Part shown: positions 18,488 through 26,201 of the stretch, in pieces
How the letters are laid out: each line of letters opens with the position of its first letter
Numbering within the stretch: position 1 is the stretch's first letter
Source of the DNA: Streptomyces pseudovenezuelae
Lineage (GTDB): Bacteria; Actinomycetota; Actinomycetes; Streptomycetales; Streptomycetaceae
NCBI RefSeq assembly: GCF_001513955.1
Contig: NZ_KQ948152.1
Span: 186,001 to 250,000 of the forward strand
Reading direction: 5' to 3'
Length of the DNA: 64,000 nt
Made by a program: the position numbers and the translations under genes
The notes under the pieces: model-generated
Seen by the model: only the letters and a program-made list of their open reading frames with translations
Databases searched by the model: none
Told to the model about the DNA's origin: nothing

Positions 18488-19390
18488 ATGTCCGAACCGA
18501 CCGGTGCCGCCCGCAGGCGCGGGCCCTTCAAGGTCGGGGACCAGGTTCAGCTGACCGACCCCAAGGGCCGCCACTACACGTTCACGCTCGAAGAGGGAAA
18601 GAACTTCCACACCCACAAGGGTTCCTTCCCGCACGACGAGCTGATCGGCGCACCCGAGGGCAGCGTTGTCCGCACCACCGGTAACGTCGCCTATCTCGCG
18701 CTGCGCCCCCTGCTCCCCGACTACGTCCTGTCCATGCCCCGCGGCGCCGCCGTGGTCTACCCCAAGGACGCGGGGCAGATCCTCGCCTTCGCCGACATCT
18801 TCCCCGGCGCCCGCGTCGTGGAGGCCGGGGTCGGCTCCGGCTCGCTCAGCAGCTTCCTGCTGCGTGCCATCGGCGACCAGGGCATGCTGCACAGCTACGA
18901 GCGTCGCGAGGACTTCGCCGAGATCGCCCAGCAGAACGTGGAACGCTACTTCGGCGGCCCGCACCCCGCCTGGCAGCTCACCGTCGGCGATCTCCAGGAC
19001 AACCTGTCCGACGCCGACGTCGACCGCGTCATCCTCGACATGCTCGCCCCCTGGGAGTGCCTGGAGGCCGTCTCCAAGGCGCTCGTCCCCGGCGGCATCC
19101 TGTGCTGCTACGTCGCCACCACCACCCAGCTCGCCCGGACCGTCGAGTCCATCCGCGAGATCGGCTCCTTCAACGAGCCGACCTCCTGGGAGTCGATGAT
19201 CCGCAACTGGCACGTGGAGGGCCTCGCCGTCCGCCCGGACCACCGCATGATCGGGCACACCGGCTTCCTGCTCACCGCCCGCCGCCTCGCCGACGGCGTC
19301 GAGCCGCCCATGCGCCGCCGCCGCCCCGCCAAGGGCGCCTACGGCGAGGACTACACCGGCCCCAACGCCGACGGAGGCGCCGGCCGCTGA
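18488..19390 (+). CDS. trmI: tRNA (adenine-58-N1)-methyltransferase
   Basis: 300-residue SAM-dependent enzyme that makes m1A58 in the T-loop of tRNAs, as a tetramer. The N-terminal beta domain holds GPFKVGDQVQLTDPKGRHYTFTLEEGK; the Rossmann SAM motif VVEAGVGSGSLSSFLL is at about residue 110, and the acidic strand-4 motif is DRVILDMLAPWE. This gene precedes the proteasome ATPase gene in most actinobacteria, as here. The ATG is only 6 nt after TAGGCT (18476-18481), suggesting a leaderless transcript. The C-terminal 25 residues are Arg/Gly-rich and variable. Confidence 0.94.
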   Translation: MSEPTGAARRRGPFKVGDQVQLTDPKGRHYTFTLEEGKNFHTHKGSFPHDELIGAPEGSVVRTTGNVAYLALRPLLPDYVLSMPRGAAVVYPKDAGQILAFADIFPGARVVEAGVGSGSLSSFLLRAIGDQGMLHSYERREDFAEIAQQNVERYFGGPHPAWQLTVGDLQDNLSDADVDRVILDMLAPWECLEAVSKALVPGGILCCYVATTTQLARTVESIREIGSFNEPTSWESMIRNWHVEGLAVRPDHRMIGHTGFLLTARRLADGVEPPMRRRRPAKGAYGEDYTGPNADGGAGR

Positions 19391-19418
19391 GACGGCCCCG
19401 GGCCGCAAGCAACGAACA

Positions 19419-19467
19419 GGCGTCGGGGTGGAGTTCCCGCAGACCAGAGGAACTCCACCCCGACGCC
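19419..19467 (+). terminator. Strong hairpin terminator after trmI
   Basis: A perfect 19-bp stem, GGCGTCGGGGTGGAGTTCC paired with its complement at 19449-19467, with an 11-nt loop, 28 nt after the trmI stop codon. Confidence 0.85.
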
Positions 19468-19606
19468 TTCGTGTTGAGGGAGCGGCAGAAACCGCCCCCC
19501 GGACAGCCCGGACAAGTACCCACCCCGCCGTTCCCCCCACCTGTGACGTGTGGCACCATGCTGGCCACCCCCCCCACCGGCACAGCCCTCACAGGAGACG
19601 CTCCGA

Positions 19607-20185
19607 GTGCAGCAATCCGCCGTCCCGGAACTGGCACACACGCACACCCGCCCGATCCACTGGGTCGCCACCGCCACCGCCGTGGCGGGAGTCGTGGCCC
19701 TCTCCTCGGTCCTGCAGCCCCACCCCGCGACGGCGGCCCAGGCAGCCGGCCCCGAGGGCAGAACCGCCCCGGTGGTCACCACGGCACCCGACCCCGCGGA
19801 CGTCCACTTCCCGATCGACTGCGGCCCGGTCAAGGCGAAGGTGCAGAAGCGGGTCTCCGGAGACCTCGACGGCGACGGACGGCCGGAAACAGTCGTCGTG
19901 GTGCACTGCGACGCCCCCATGGGCACCCCGCCCGACGCCGTCTACGTCATCACACACGCGAAGGGCACCGGTGAACCCCGGGTCGTCGCCACCCTGCTGA
20001 GCCCGAAGACCCGCAACACCGTCACCGACTTCACGCTGAGCGACGGAGCCGTCCTCGCGACCCTCCTCGGCTACTCCACGTCCGACGTACCCAGTTGCTG
20101 TCCGGACGTGAAGGACAAGGCGAAGTGGCAGTGGAAGGACGGCGCGTTCGTCCGCTCGACCCCCGCGGGCACGCACACCGTCTGA
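19607..20185 (+). CDS. Secreted or membrane-anchored protein of unknown function
   Basis: 192 residues from GTG 19607 (preceded by AGGAGACG). A hydrophobic segment at about residues 18-40 (WVATATAVAGVVALSS) serves as signal or anchor. The mature part has VSGDLDGDGRPETVVVVHCD, an FG-GAP/calcium-loop-like DxDxDG motif seen in secreted Streptomyces proteins, plus Cys residues likely to form disulfides (DCGPV, VHCDA, SCCPD). No family assigned. It is transcribed alone after the trmI terminator and converges on the ferredoxin gene. Confidence 0.8.
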   Translation: MQQSAVPELAHTHTRPIHWVATATAVAGVVALSSVLQPHPATAAQAAGPEGRTAPVVTTAPDPADVHFPIDCGPVKAKVQKRVSGDLDGDGRPETVVVVHCDAPMGTPPDAVYVITHAKGTGEPRVVATLLSPKTRNTVTDFTLSDGAVLATLLGYSTSDVPSCCPDVKDKAKWQWKDGAFVRSTPAGTHTV

Positions 20186-20242
20186 CCGAGGCGATCACAT
20201 CTGTGAGAAATCAGACAGCGGTCACGCAGGGTGTCTTTCCGG

Positions 20243-20548
20243 TCACTCTGCGTCCGGGCCGTAGATCTCGACCCTGTCCGAAACTCGCCGTACGTGGATG
20301 CAGTCGCCCGGACACTCCTTCGCGGAGTCGACCACATCAGCGAGAAGCGGCAGCGGTACGGGCGTTGTGGCGCCCTTGGCCTGCAGCAGCTCGTCGTCCG
20401 AGCCCTTCACATAGGCCAGACCGTCGATGTCCAGCTCGAACACCTCCGGCGCGTACTGCGCACAGATGCCGTCACCGGTACAGAGGTCCTGATCGATCCA
20501 GACCTCAAGGGTCTCGCCGCCGGCCCCGACCTCCTGCTGCACTCTCAT
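20243..20548 (-). CDS. Small ferredoxin, [3Fe-4S]-like
   Basis: 101 residues. The Fe-S ligands read CTGDGIC (Cys-x5-Cys, the middle Cys of a normal 4Fe-4S site replaced by Gly-containing sequence) and CPGDC near residue 80. That spacing is typical of the single [3Fe-4S] ferredoxins that donate electrons to Streptomyces cytochromes P450. The body is acidic. Divergent from arc, with 244 nt between. It could serve any of several P450s, including the conservon P450 in this window, but no partner is adjacent. Confidence 0.9.
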   Translation of the reverse strand: MRVQQEVGAGGETLEVWIDQDLCTGDGICAQYAPEVFELDIDGLAYVKGSDDELLQAKGATTPVPLPLLADVVDSAKECPGDCIHVRRVSDRVEIYGPDAE

Positions 20549-20747
20549 CTCTCCTGCCGTTTATGCGTCGAGCCGAACGGGAATCCGGCCAGCTCTGACG
20601 GGTGTTGAACAGTTCGACCCTACCTTCGGCAGCTTTCCAATCTTGTTCGGTGGGTATTCCCCTGGCGTGAGGGAGAGCGCAAGGGTGAAGATCGGACACA
20701 CCTCGACAGTCTTTGTGATCTAGGGGTTTCAATCGACACCCACCCAG

Positions 20748-20757
20748 GTAGGGTCTG
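20748..20757 (+). promoter_or_regulatory. Putative -10 region of arc
   Basis: GTAGGGTCTG occurs 35 nt before the arc start, and the same decamer occurs 34 nt before the pup start (24428-24437). TAGGGT is a plausible -10 box; no good -35 box is visible for arc. Confidence 0.45.
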
Positions 20758-20792
20758 GAAGCGTCCAGCTCCCCTTGGAGGAGGTGAGGACC

Positions 20793-22559
20793 GTGGCAGC
20801 CCACGACGACGACATGAACCGCGGCATCCGCCCGGGACGAGGGTCCGACGACCCGTCCGGGCAGATTGCCTACCTTGAGCAGGAGATCGCCGTCCTGCGA
20901 CGCAAGCTCGCCGACTCTCCGCGACACACGAGGATTCTCGAAGAGCGGATCGTCGAGCTGCAGACCAACCTGGCCGGCGTGTCCGCCCAGAACGAGCGAC
21001 TGGCCAACACGCTCCGTGAGGCCCGCGACCAGATCGTGGCCCTCAAGGAGGAGGTCGACCGGCTCGCACAGCCCCCCGCGGGCTTCGGCGTCTTCCTCGA
21101 AGCGAACGAGGACGGCACCGCCGACATCTTCACCGGCGGCCGCAAACTGCGGGTGAACGTCAGCCCCAGCGTCGAACTCGAAGAGCTCCGACGCGGCCAG
21201 GAAGTGATGCTCAACGAAGCTCTCAACGTGGTCGAGGCCATGCAGTACGAGAGCGTCGGCGACATCGTCACCCTCAAGGAGATCCTCGAGGACGGCGAGC
21301 GCGCCCTGGTACAGGGACACACGGACGAGGAGCGGGTGGTGCGGCTCGCCGAACCGCTGCTCGACGTGACCATCCGCCCCGGCGACGCCCTGCTCCTCGA
21401 ACCACGCTCCGGCTACGTCTACGAAGTCGTGCCCAAGAGCGAGGTCGAGGAACTGGTCCTCGAAGAGGTCCCCGACATCGGCTACGAGCAGATCGGCGGA
21501 CTCGGCGGCCAGATCGAGGCCATCCGGGACGCCGTGGAGCTCCCGTACCTCTACCCGGACCTGTTCAAGGAGCACGAACTGCGCCCGCCCAAGGGCGTCC
21601 TGCTCTACGGACCCCCCGGATGCGGCAAGACGCTCATCGCCAAGGCCGTCGCCAACTCGCTGGCCAAGAAGGTCGCCGAGGTCACCGGCCAGGCCACCGG
21701 CAAGAGCTTCTTCCTCAACATCAAGGGCCCCGAGCTCCTCAACAAGTACGTCGGCGAGACCGAGCGGCAGATCCGCCTCGTCTTCCAGCGTGCAAGGGAG
21801 AAGGCCTCCGAGGGCACCCCCGTCATCGTCTTCTTCGACGAGATGGAATCCCTCTTCCGCACCCGCGGCTCCGGCGTCAGCTCCGACGTCGAGAACACCA
21901 TCGTCCCCCAGCTCCTCGCCGAGATCGACGGCGTCGAAGGCCTGCAGAACGTGGTCGTCATCGGTGCCTCCAACCGCGAGGACATGATCGACCCCGCCAT
22001 CCTGCGCCCCGGCCGCCTCGACGTGAAGATCAAGATCGAGCGTCCCGACGCCGAGGCCGCCAAGGACATCTTCGGCAAGTACCTCACCGAACGCCTCCCC
22101 CTGCACTCCGACGACCTCGGAGAACACGGCGGCAGCAGGTCGGGCACCGTCGCGAGCATGATCCAGACGGCCGTGGAACACATGTACGCCGAATCCGAGG
22201 AAAACCGCTTCCTGGAAGTCACCTACGCCAACGGAGACAAGGAAGTCCTCTACTTCAAGGACTTCAACTCCGGCGCCATGATCGAGAACATCGTCGGCCG
22301 CGCCAAGAAAATGGCGATCAAGGACTTCCTCGACCACAACCAGAAGGGCCTTCGCGTCTCCCACCTCCTCCAGGCCTGCGTGGACGAGTTCAAGGAGAAC
22401 GAGGACCTGCCCAACACCACCAACCCGGACGACTGGGCCCGCATCTCCGGCAAGAAGGGCGAGCGGATCGTCTACATCCGCACCCTCATCACCGGAAAGC
22501 AGGGCGCCGACACCGGACGCTCCATCGACACGGTGGCGAACACCGGACAGTACCTGTAA
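20793..22559 (+). CDS. arc: Proteasome-associated AAA ATPase (ARC/Mpa)
   Basis: Hexameric unfoldase that recognises pupylated proteins and feeds them to the 20S core. 588 residues. An N-terminal coiled coil (about 20-75, YLEQEIAVLRRKLADS) binds Pup; two OB folds follow (to about 240); then the AAA module with Walker A GPPGCGKT, Walker B IVFFDEME, and the arginine-finger region. The C-terminus is GQYL, the motif that docks on the proteasome alpha ring. I prefer GTG 20793, right after GGAGGAGGTGAGG, over a TTG six codons upstream. Followed by a terminator, so dop and pup are transcribed separately. Confidence 0.96.
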   Translation: MAAHDDDMNRGIRPGRGSDDPSGQIAYLEQEIAVLRRKLADSPRHTRILEERIVELQTNLAGVSAQNERLANTLREARDQIVALKEEVDRLAQPPAGFGVFLEANEDGTADIFTGGRKLRVNVSPSVELEELRRGQEVMLNEALNVVEAMQYESVGDIVTLKEILEDGERALVQGHTDEERVVRLAEPLLDVTIRPGDALLLEPRSGYVYEVVPKSEVEELVLEEVPDIGYEQIGGLGGQIEAIRDAVELPYLYPDLFKEHELRPPKGVLLYGPPGCGKTLIAKAVANSLAKKVAEVTGQATGKSFFLNIKGPELLNKYVGETERQIRLVFQRAREKASEGTPVIVFFDEMESLFRTRGSGVSSDVENTIVPQLLAEIDGVEGLQNVVVIGASNREDMIDPAILRPGRLDVKIKIERPDAEAAKDIFGKYLTERLPLHSDDLGEHGGSRSGTVASMIQTAVEHMYAESEENRFLEVTYANGDKEVLYFKDFNSGAMIENIVGRAKKMAIKDFLDHNQKGLRVSHLLQACVDEFKENEDLPNTTNPDDWARISGKKGERIVYIRTLITGKQGADTGRSIDTVANTGQYL

Positions 22560-22567
22560 AGACAGGG

Positions 22568-22612
22568 CGGCTGCGGGTGCCCTCACCGGGGTACCCGCAG
22601 CCGACTGTTTTT
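22568..22612 (+). terminator. Intrinsic terminator after arc
   Basis: CGGCTGCGGGT and ACCCGCAGCCG form an 11-bp stem followed by ACTGTTTTTC, one of the few U-tract terminators in the window. Confidence 0.88.
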
Positions 22613-22646
22613 CAGGCAACTAACCGGAACAAAGGCGAGCAAGGCA

Positions 22647-22808
22647 ATGACGCAAATGATCTCCCCACCAGCGCAGAGCCGTTCTAGGCTCTTCGGTACC
22701 GCCGAGTCGCGCAGTGCGGGGACGGGCACCGCACACGCACCGGAGCGCCAGCGGTACTTGAGCGCCGCCCCCGACCGAGGGCGCCGCCGGGCAAGGAGGG
22801 CCGCATGA
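22647..22808 (+). CDS. Candidate 53-residue leader protein overlapping dop
   Basis: An ATG frame begins 35 nt after the arc terminator, behind AAGGCGAGCAAGG, and its TGA overlaps the dop ATG as ATGA, the layout of translational coupling. The product begins MTQMISPPAQSRSR and ends in an Arg-rich tail (RGRRRARRAA). No known family. It may equally be non-coding leader; the basic, low-complexity composition is what GC-rich non-coding DNA often yields. Comparison across Streptomyces is the deciding test. Confidence 0.3.
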   Translation: MTQMISPPAQSRSRLFGTAESRSAGTGTAHAPERQRYLSAAPDRGRRRARRAA

Positions 22809-24316
22809 CCGTACGGCGAGTAATGGGCATCGAGACGGAGTACGGGATCTCCGTCCCCGGCCACCCCAACGCCAATGCCATGCTCACCTCATCCCAGATC
22901 GTCAACGCCTACGCGGCGGCGATGCACCGGGCCCGCCGGGCCCGCTGGGACTTCGAGGAGGAGAATCCGCTGCGCGACGCGCGGGGCTTCGACCTCGCCC
23001 GCGAAGCCGCCGACTCCAGCCAGCTCACCGACGAGGACATCGGCCTCGCCAACGTCATCCTCACCAACGGCGCACGGCTCTACGTCGACCACGCACACCC
23101 CGAATACAGCTCACCCGAAGTCACCAACCCCCGCGACGCCGTCCTCTGGGACAAGGCCGGCGAACGCATCATGGCCGAAGCCGCCGAACGGGCCGCCCAG
23201 CTCCCCGGCGCCCAGCCCATCCACCTCTACAAGAACAACACCGACAACAAGGGCGCCTCCTACGGCACGCACGAGAACTACCTGATGAAGCGGGAAACCC
23301 CCTTCTCGGACATCGTGCGCCACCTCACGCCCTTCTTCGTCTCCCGCCAGGTAGTCACCGGCGCCGGCCGCGTCGGCATCGGCCAGGACGGCCACGAACA
23401 CGGCTTCCAGCTCAGCCAGCGCGCCGACTACTTCGAGGTCGAGGTAGGCCTCGAGACCACCCTCAAGCGCCCCATCATCAACACCCGCGACGAACCCCAC
23501 GCCGACGCCGAGAAGTACCGCCGCCTCCACGTGATCATCGGAGACGCCAACCTCTCGGAGATCTCCACCTACCTCAAGCTCGGCACCACGGCCCTCGTCC
23601 TGTCGATGATCGAGGACGGCTTCATCGCCGTCGACCTGGCCGTGGACCAGCCCGTCCGCACCCTCCACCAGGTCTCCCACGACCCGACACTCCAACGCCT
23701 GGTCACCCTCCGCAGCGGCCGCACACTCACCGCGGTCCAGCTCCAGATGGAGTACTACGAACTGTCCCGCAAGTACGTCGAAGAACGCTTCGGCGCCGAC
23801 GCGGACGACCAGACCAAGGACGTCCTGGCCCGCTGGGAGGACACGCTCAACCGCCTGGAACACGACCCCATGAGCCTCGCCGGCGAGCTCGACTGGGTCG
23901 CCAAGCGAGAGCTCATGGAGGGCTACCGCCGCCGGGACGGCCTCGACTGGGACGCCGCCAAGCTGCACCTCCTGGACCTCCAGTACGCCGACGTACGGGC
24001 CGACAAGGGCCTCTACAACCGTCTCGCGGCCCGCGGCCGCATCAAGCGCCTCCTCGACGAGAACGAGGTCGAGCGGGCCCGCACCACGCCCCCGGAGGAC
24101 ACCCGCGCGTACTTCCGCGGCCGCTGCCTCGAGCAGTACGCCGACGACGTCGCCGCGGCCTCCTGGGACTCGGTGATCTTCGACCTCCCGGGCCGGGACT
24201 CGCTCCAGCGGGTCCCAACCCTCGAACCGCTTCGCGGAACGCGAAATCACGTCAAGGAGCTCCTGGACCGCTGCCGCACGGCAGAAGACCTGGTCAGGGT
24301 GTTGTCGGGCAACTGA
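22805..24316 (+). CDS. dop: Dop, Pup deamidase/depupylase
   Basis: 503-residue carboxylate-amine ligase-like enzyme that binds ATP and removes Pup from target lysines; in organisms whose Pup ends in Gln it also deamidates that Gln. The opening GIETEYGISV corresponds to the metal/ATP site, and TNGARLYVDHAHPEYSSPE carries the catalytic Asp. The acidic segment at about residues 40-80 (DFEEENPLRDARGFDLAREA) is the Dop loop that separates Dop from PafA. ATG preceded by AAGGAGGG. Because Pup here already ends in Glu (see pup), Dop should act only in depupylation. Confidence 0.96.
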   Translation: MTVRRVMGIETEYGISVPGHPNANAMLTSSQIVNAYAAAMHRARRARWDFEEENPLRDARGFDLAREAADSSQLTDEDIGLANVILTNGARLYVDHAHPEYSSPEVTNPRDAVLWDKAGERIMAEAAERAAQLPGAQPIHLYKNNTDNKGASYGTHENYLMKRETPFSDIVRHLTPFFVSRQVVTGAGRVGIGQDGHEHGFQLSQRADYFEVEVGLETTLKRPIINTRDEPHADAEKYRRLHVIIGDANLSEISTYLKLGTTALVLSMIEDGFIAVDLAVDQPVRTLHQVSHDPTLQRLVTLRSGRTLTAVQLQMEYYELSRKYVEERFGADADDQTKDVLARWEDTLNRLEHDPMSLAGELDWVAKRELMEGYRRRDGLDWDAAKLHLLDLQYADVRADKGLYNRLAARGRIKRLLDENEVERARTTPPEDTRAYFRGRCLEQYADDVAAASWDSVIFDLPGRDSLQRVPTLEPLRGTRNHVKELLDRCRTAEDLVRVLSGN

Positions 24317-24377
24317 ATGGATCCCCGGGCCGGGTCGTCCCGCAGGGTGGAAAACCCGGCCAGAGGGAATCATCGAG

Positions 24378-24431
24378 ATGGCCCCCGTACGTTGTAGGAA
24401 CTGCGGGGCCGATGTCAGTCCCTGCAAGTAG
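24378..24431 (+). CDS. Candidate 17-residue Cys-rich microprotein between dop and pup
   Basis: Reads MAPVRCRNCGADVSPCK and then TAG. The CxxC pair plus a third Cys looks like the first knuckle of a zinc ribbon, which is unusual for chance translation of GC-rich DNA. AGAGGGAA lies about 10 nt upstream of the ATG. The last codons overlap the pup promoter (24412-24434), so the bases may be constrained by that instead. Evidence is composition only; confidence is low. Confidence 0.28.
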   Translation: MAPVRCRNCGADVSPCK

Positions 24432-24434
24432 GGT
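24412..24434 (+). promoter_or_regulatory. Probable pup promoter, RecA-NDp-like
   Basis: ATGTCAGTCCC, six bases, TAGGGT. Spacing is exactly that of the PafBC-dependent motif; TGTCAGT and TAGGGT match, while the G after TGTCAGT is C. The start codon of pup is 38 nt downstream. Confidence 0.55.
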
Positions 24435-24471
24435 CTGATCAAGAACGTCGAACCGAGCGGGGTGAGGGGTT

Positions 24472-24690
24472 ATGGCGACCAAGGACACCGGCGGCGGACA
24501 GCAGAAGGCCACCCGCAACACCGAGGAGGTCGAGGAGCAGACTGCGGAGACGCAGGGTTCCGAGGACCTCAAGGAGCGCCAGGAGAAGCTGAGCGACGAC
24601 GTGGACTCCGTCCTGGACGAGATCGACGACGTACTCGAGGAAAATGCCGAGGACTTCGTGAGGTCCTTCGTGCAAAAAGGCGGCGAGTAA
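24472..24690 (+). CDS. pup: Prokaryotic ubiquitin-like protein Pup
   Basis: 72-residue, acidic, largely disordered tag that PafA couples to lysines of proteins bound for the proteasome. The conserved C-terminal half (LSDDVDSVLDEIDDVLEENAEDFVRSFVQKGGE) folds into a helix on the ARC coiled coil. The gene ends GGC GGC GAG TAA, so the terminal residue is Glu rather than Gln and the protein is ready for ligation without Dop deamidation. GGGGTGAGGGG provides the ribosome site. First gene of pup-endonuclease-prcB-prcA. Confidence 0.97.
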   Translation: MATKDTGGGQQKATRNTEEVEEQTAETQGSEDLKERQEKLSDDVDSVLDEIDDVLEENAEDFVRSFVQKGGE

Positions 24691-24738
24691 AGGCCGATTG
24701 GCTACTTTGCCTTCGTTTTGAAGGTTGCGGGGGGATGG

Positions 24739-25344
24739 GTGGCCGAGGAGCCGAGCAGCAAGGAGTGCCGCAAATGTAGGCGGGATCTGTCTCTCACGGC
24801 TTTTGCGCGGGACAAGAACCGGCGTGACGGCCTCCAGGTGCACTGTCGGGAGTGCGTGGCGCAGTACAGCGCCGCGCACTACCGGCGGCGCCGAGAGGCC
24901 ATGGGTAAGTCGGTTCGGGAACACGTGGATGTCCCGGACGGACACAAGCTCTGCCGCACGTGCGGCGAAGTGAAGCCGCACAGTGACTGGCATCGGAATT
25001 CCACCGCATCCGATGGCCTGTCTACACGCTGTAAGGCATGTCGGGCAGTCCAGGGGCGGCAAGATTATCTCAAGCGCGAGTACGGCCTCACCGAAGCCGA
25101 GCGTGACGAGATGGTTGCCTCTCAGATGGGGCTGTGCGTGATCTGTCTGAAGGCTCCAGCCGTGCATGTGGATCATTGCCACAAGACGGGTAGGGTCCGA
25201 GGCGTACTGTGCTTCAACTGCAATTCGGCCATCGGCAAGTTGGGAGACGATCCCGACGCCGTCCGTCGGGCCGCCGCTTACCTGGAAGGAATCGCGTGGA
25301 AGCCAACACTCGTAGCACCGGGCGTCTACCAGCTGCCTTCCTGA
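24739..25344 (+). CDS. Endonuclease VII-like HNH nuclease inside the proteasome operon
   Basis: 201 residues. It carries two N-terminal CxxC...CxxC zinc knuckles (KECRKCRRDLSLTAFARDK...HCRECV and KLCRTCGEVKPHSDWHRN...RCKACR), then a recombination-endonuclease VII fold from about residue 125: LCVICLKAPAVHVDHCHKTGRVRGVLCFNCNSAIG, with the HH/N nuclease core and four zinc Cys. T4 endonuclease VII resolves branched DNA. All catalytic motifs look intact. Start at GTG 24739 behind GGGGGGAT. It lies 48 nt after pup and its 3' end overlaps prcB by 49 nt, so it is translated with the proteasome genes. Role in protein turnover unknown. Confidence 0.88.
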   Translation: MAEEPSSKECRKCRRDLSLTAFARDKNRRDGLQVHCRECVAQYSAAHYRRRREAMGKSVREHVDVPDGHKLCRTCGEVKPHSDWHRNSTASDGLSTRCKACRAVQGRQDYLKREYGLTEAERDEMVASQMGLCVICLKAPAVHVDHCHKTGRVRGVLCFNCNSAIGKLGDDPDAVRRAAAYLEGIAWKPTLVAPGVYQLPS

Positions 25345-26141
25345 CGCCTGGGTCGTCGTCCTTCATGGACTTCCTGTCCGAGCACCAGCCGGAGATGCTG
25401 CCGGGCAACCGGCAACTGCCGCCCATGCAGGGTGTGATCGAGGCGCCGCACGGCACCACGATCGTGGCGGTCACCTTCCCCGGTGGTGTCGTGCTCGCCG
25501 GTGACCGTCGCGCCACGATGGGCAACGTCATCGCCCAGCGGGACATCGAGAAGGTGTTCCCGGCCGACGAGTACTCGGCCGTCGGGATTGCCGGCACCGC
25601 CGGTCTGGCCGTGGAGATGGTGAAGCTGTTCCAGCTGGAGCTGGAGCACTTCGAGAAGGTCGAGGGCGCCCAGCTGTCGCTGGAGGGCAAGGCGAACCGG
25701 CTGTCCACCATGATCCGTTCGAATCTCGGCATGGCGATGCAGGGGCTGGCCGTGGTGCCGCTGTTCGCGGGGTACGACGTGGACCGGGAGCGGGGGCGGA
25801 TCTTCTCCTACGACGTCACCGGCGGCCGTTCCGAGGAGCACAACTTCGCCGCCACCGGGTCGGGCTCGGTCTTCGCGCGCGGTGCCATGAAGAAGCTCTA
25901 CCGTGGCGACCTGACCGAGGAGCAGGCCACCACCCTCGTGGTGCAGGCCCTGTACGACGCGGCTGACGACGACTCGGCGACCGGTGGTCCCGATGTCGCC
26001 CGCCGGATCTACCCGATCGTCACCGTGATCACCGAGGACGGCTTCCGTCGGCTCACCGACGAGGAGTCCTCCGAGATCGCCCGTTCGATTCTGGAGCGGC
26101 GGCTGGAGCAGCCCGACGGCCCGCGGGCCGCGCTGCTGTAG
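25296..26141 (+). CDS. prcB: 20S proteasome beta subunit
   Basis: Proteolytic subunit of the 20S core, 281 residues. The propeptide is about 53 residues and is removed autocatalytically at HG/TTIVAV, exposing the nucleophile Thr54. The following core shows GGVVLAGDRRATMGNVIAQRDIEKVF, typical of actinobacterial PrcB. I chose GTG 25296 (after AAGGAATC), giving the known Streptomyces N-terminus EANTRSTGRLPAAFLTPG; this start lies inside the upstream nuclease gene, so the two overlap by 49 nt and are probably translationally coupled. prcA follows after 60 nt. Confidence 0.96.
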   Translation: MEANTRSTGRLPAAFLTPGSSSFMDFLSEHQPEMLPGNRQLPPMQGVIEAPHGTTIVAVTFPGGVVLAGDRRATMGNVIAQRDIEKVFPADEYSAVGIAGTAGLAVEMVKLFQLELEHFEKVEGAQLSLEGKANRLSTMIRSNLGMAMQGLAVVPLFAGYDVDRERGRIFSYDVTGGRSEEHNFAATGSGSVFARGAMKKLYRGDLTEEQATTLVVQALYDAADDDSATGGPDVARRIYPIVTVITEDGFRRLTDEESSEIARSILERRLEQPDGPRAALL

Positions 26142-26201
26142 GCGCTGGTCGTCTTGTTGAAGGTGATCGCAGTGACTTCCACAGAAAGGGACGGATAACC
26201 G

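Noticed and set aside
20775..20792. TTG start for arc six codons upstream
   Set aside because: It would place the strong ribosome site inside the gene; GTG 20793 follows that site and gives the usual length.
24328..24361. GGCCGGGT/ACCCGGCC hairpin after dop as a terminator
   Set aside because: Only an 8-bp stem with an 18-nt loop; too weak to call.
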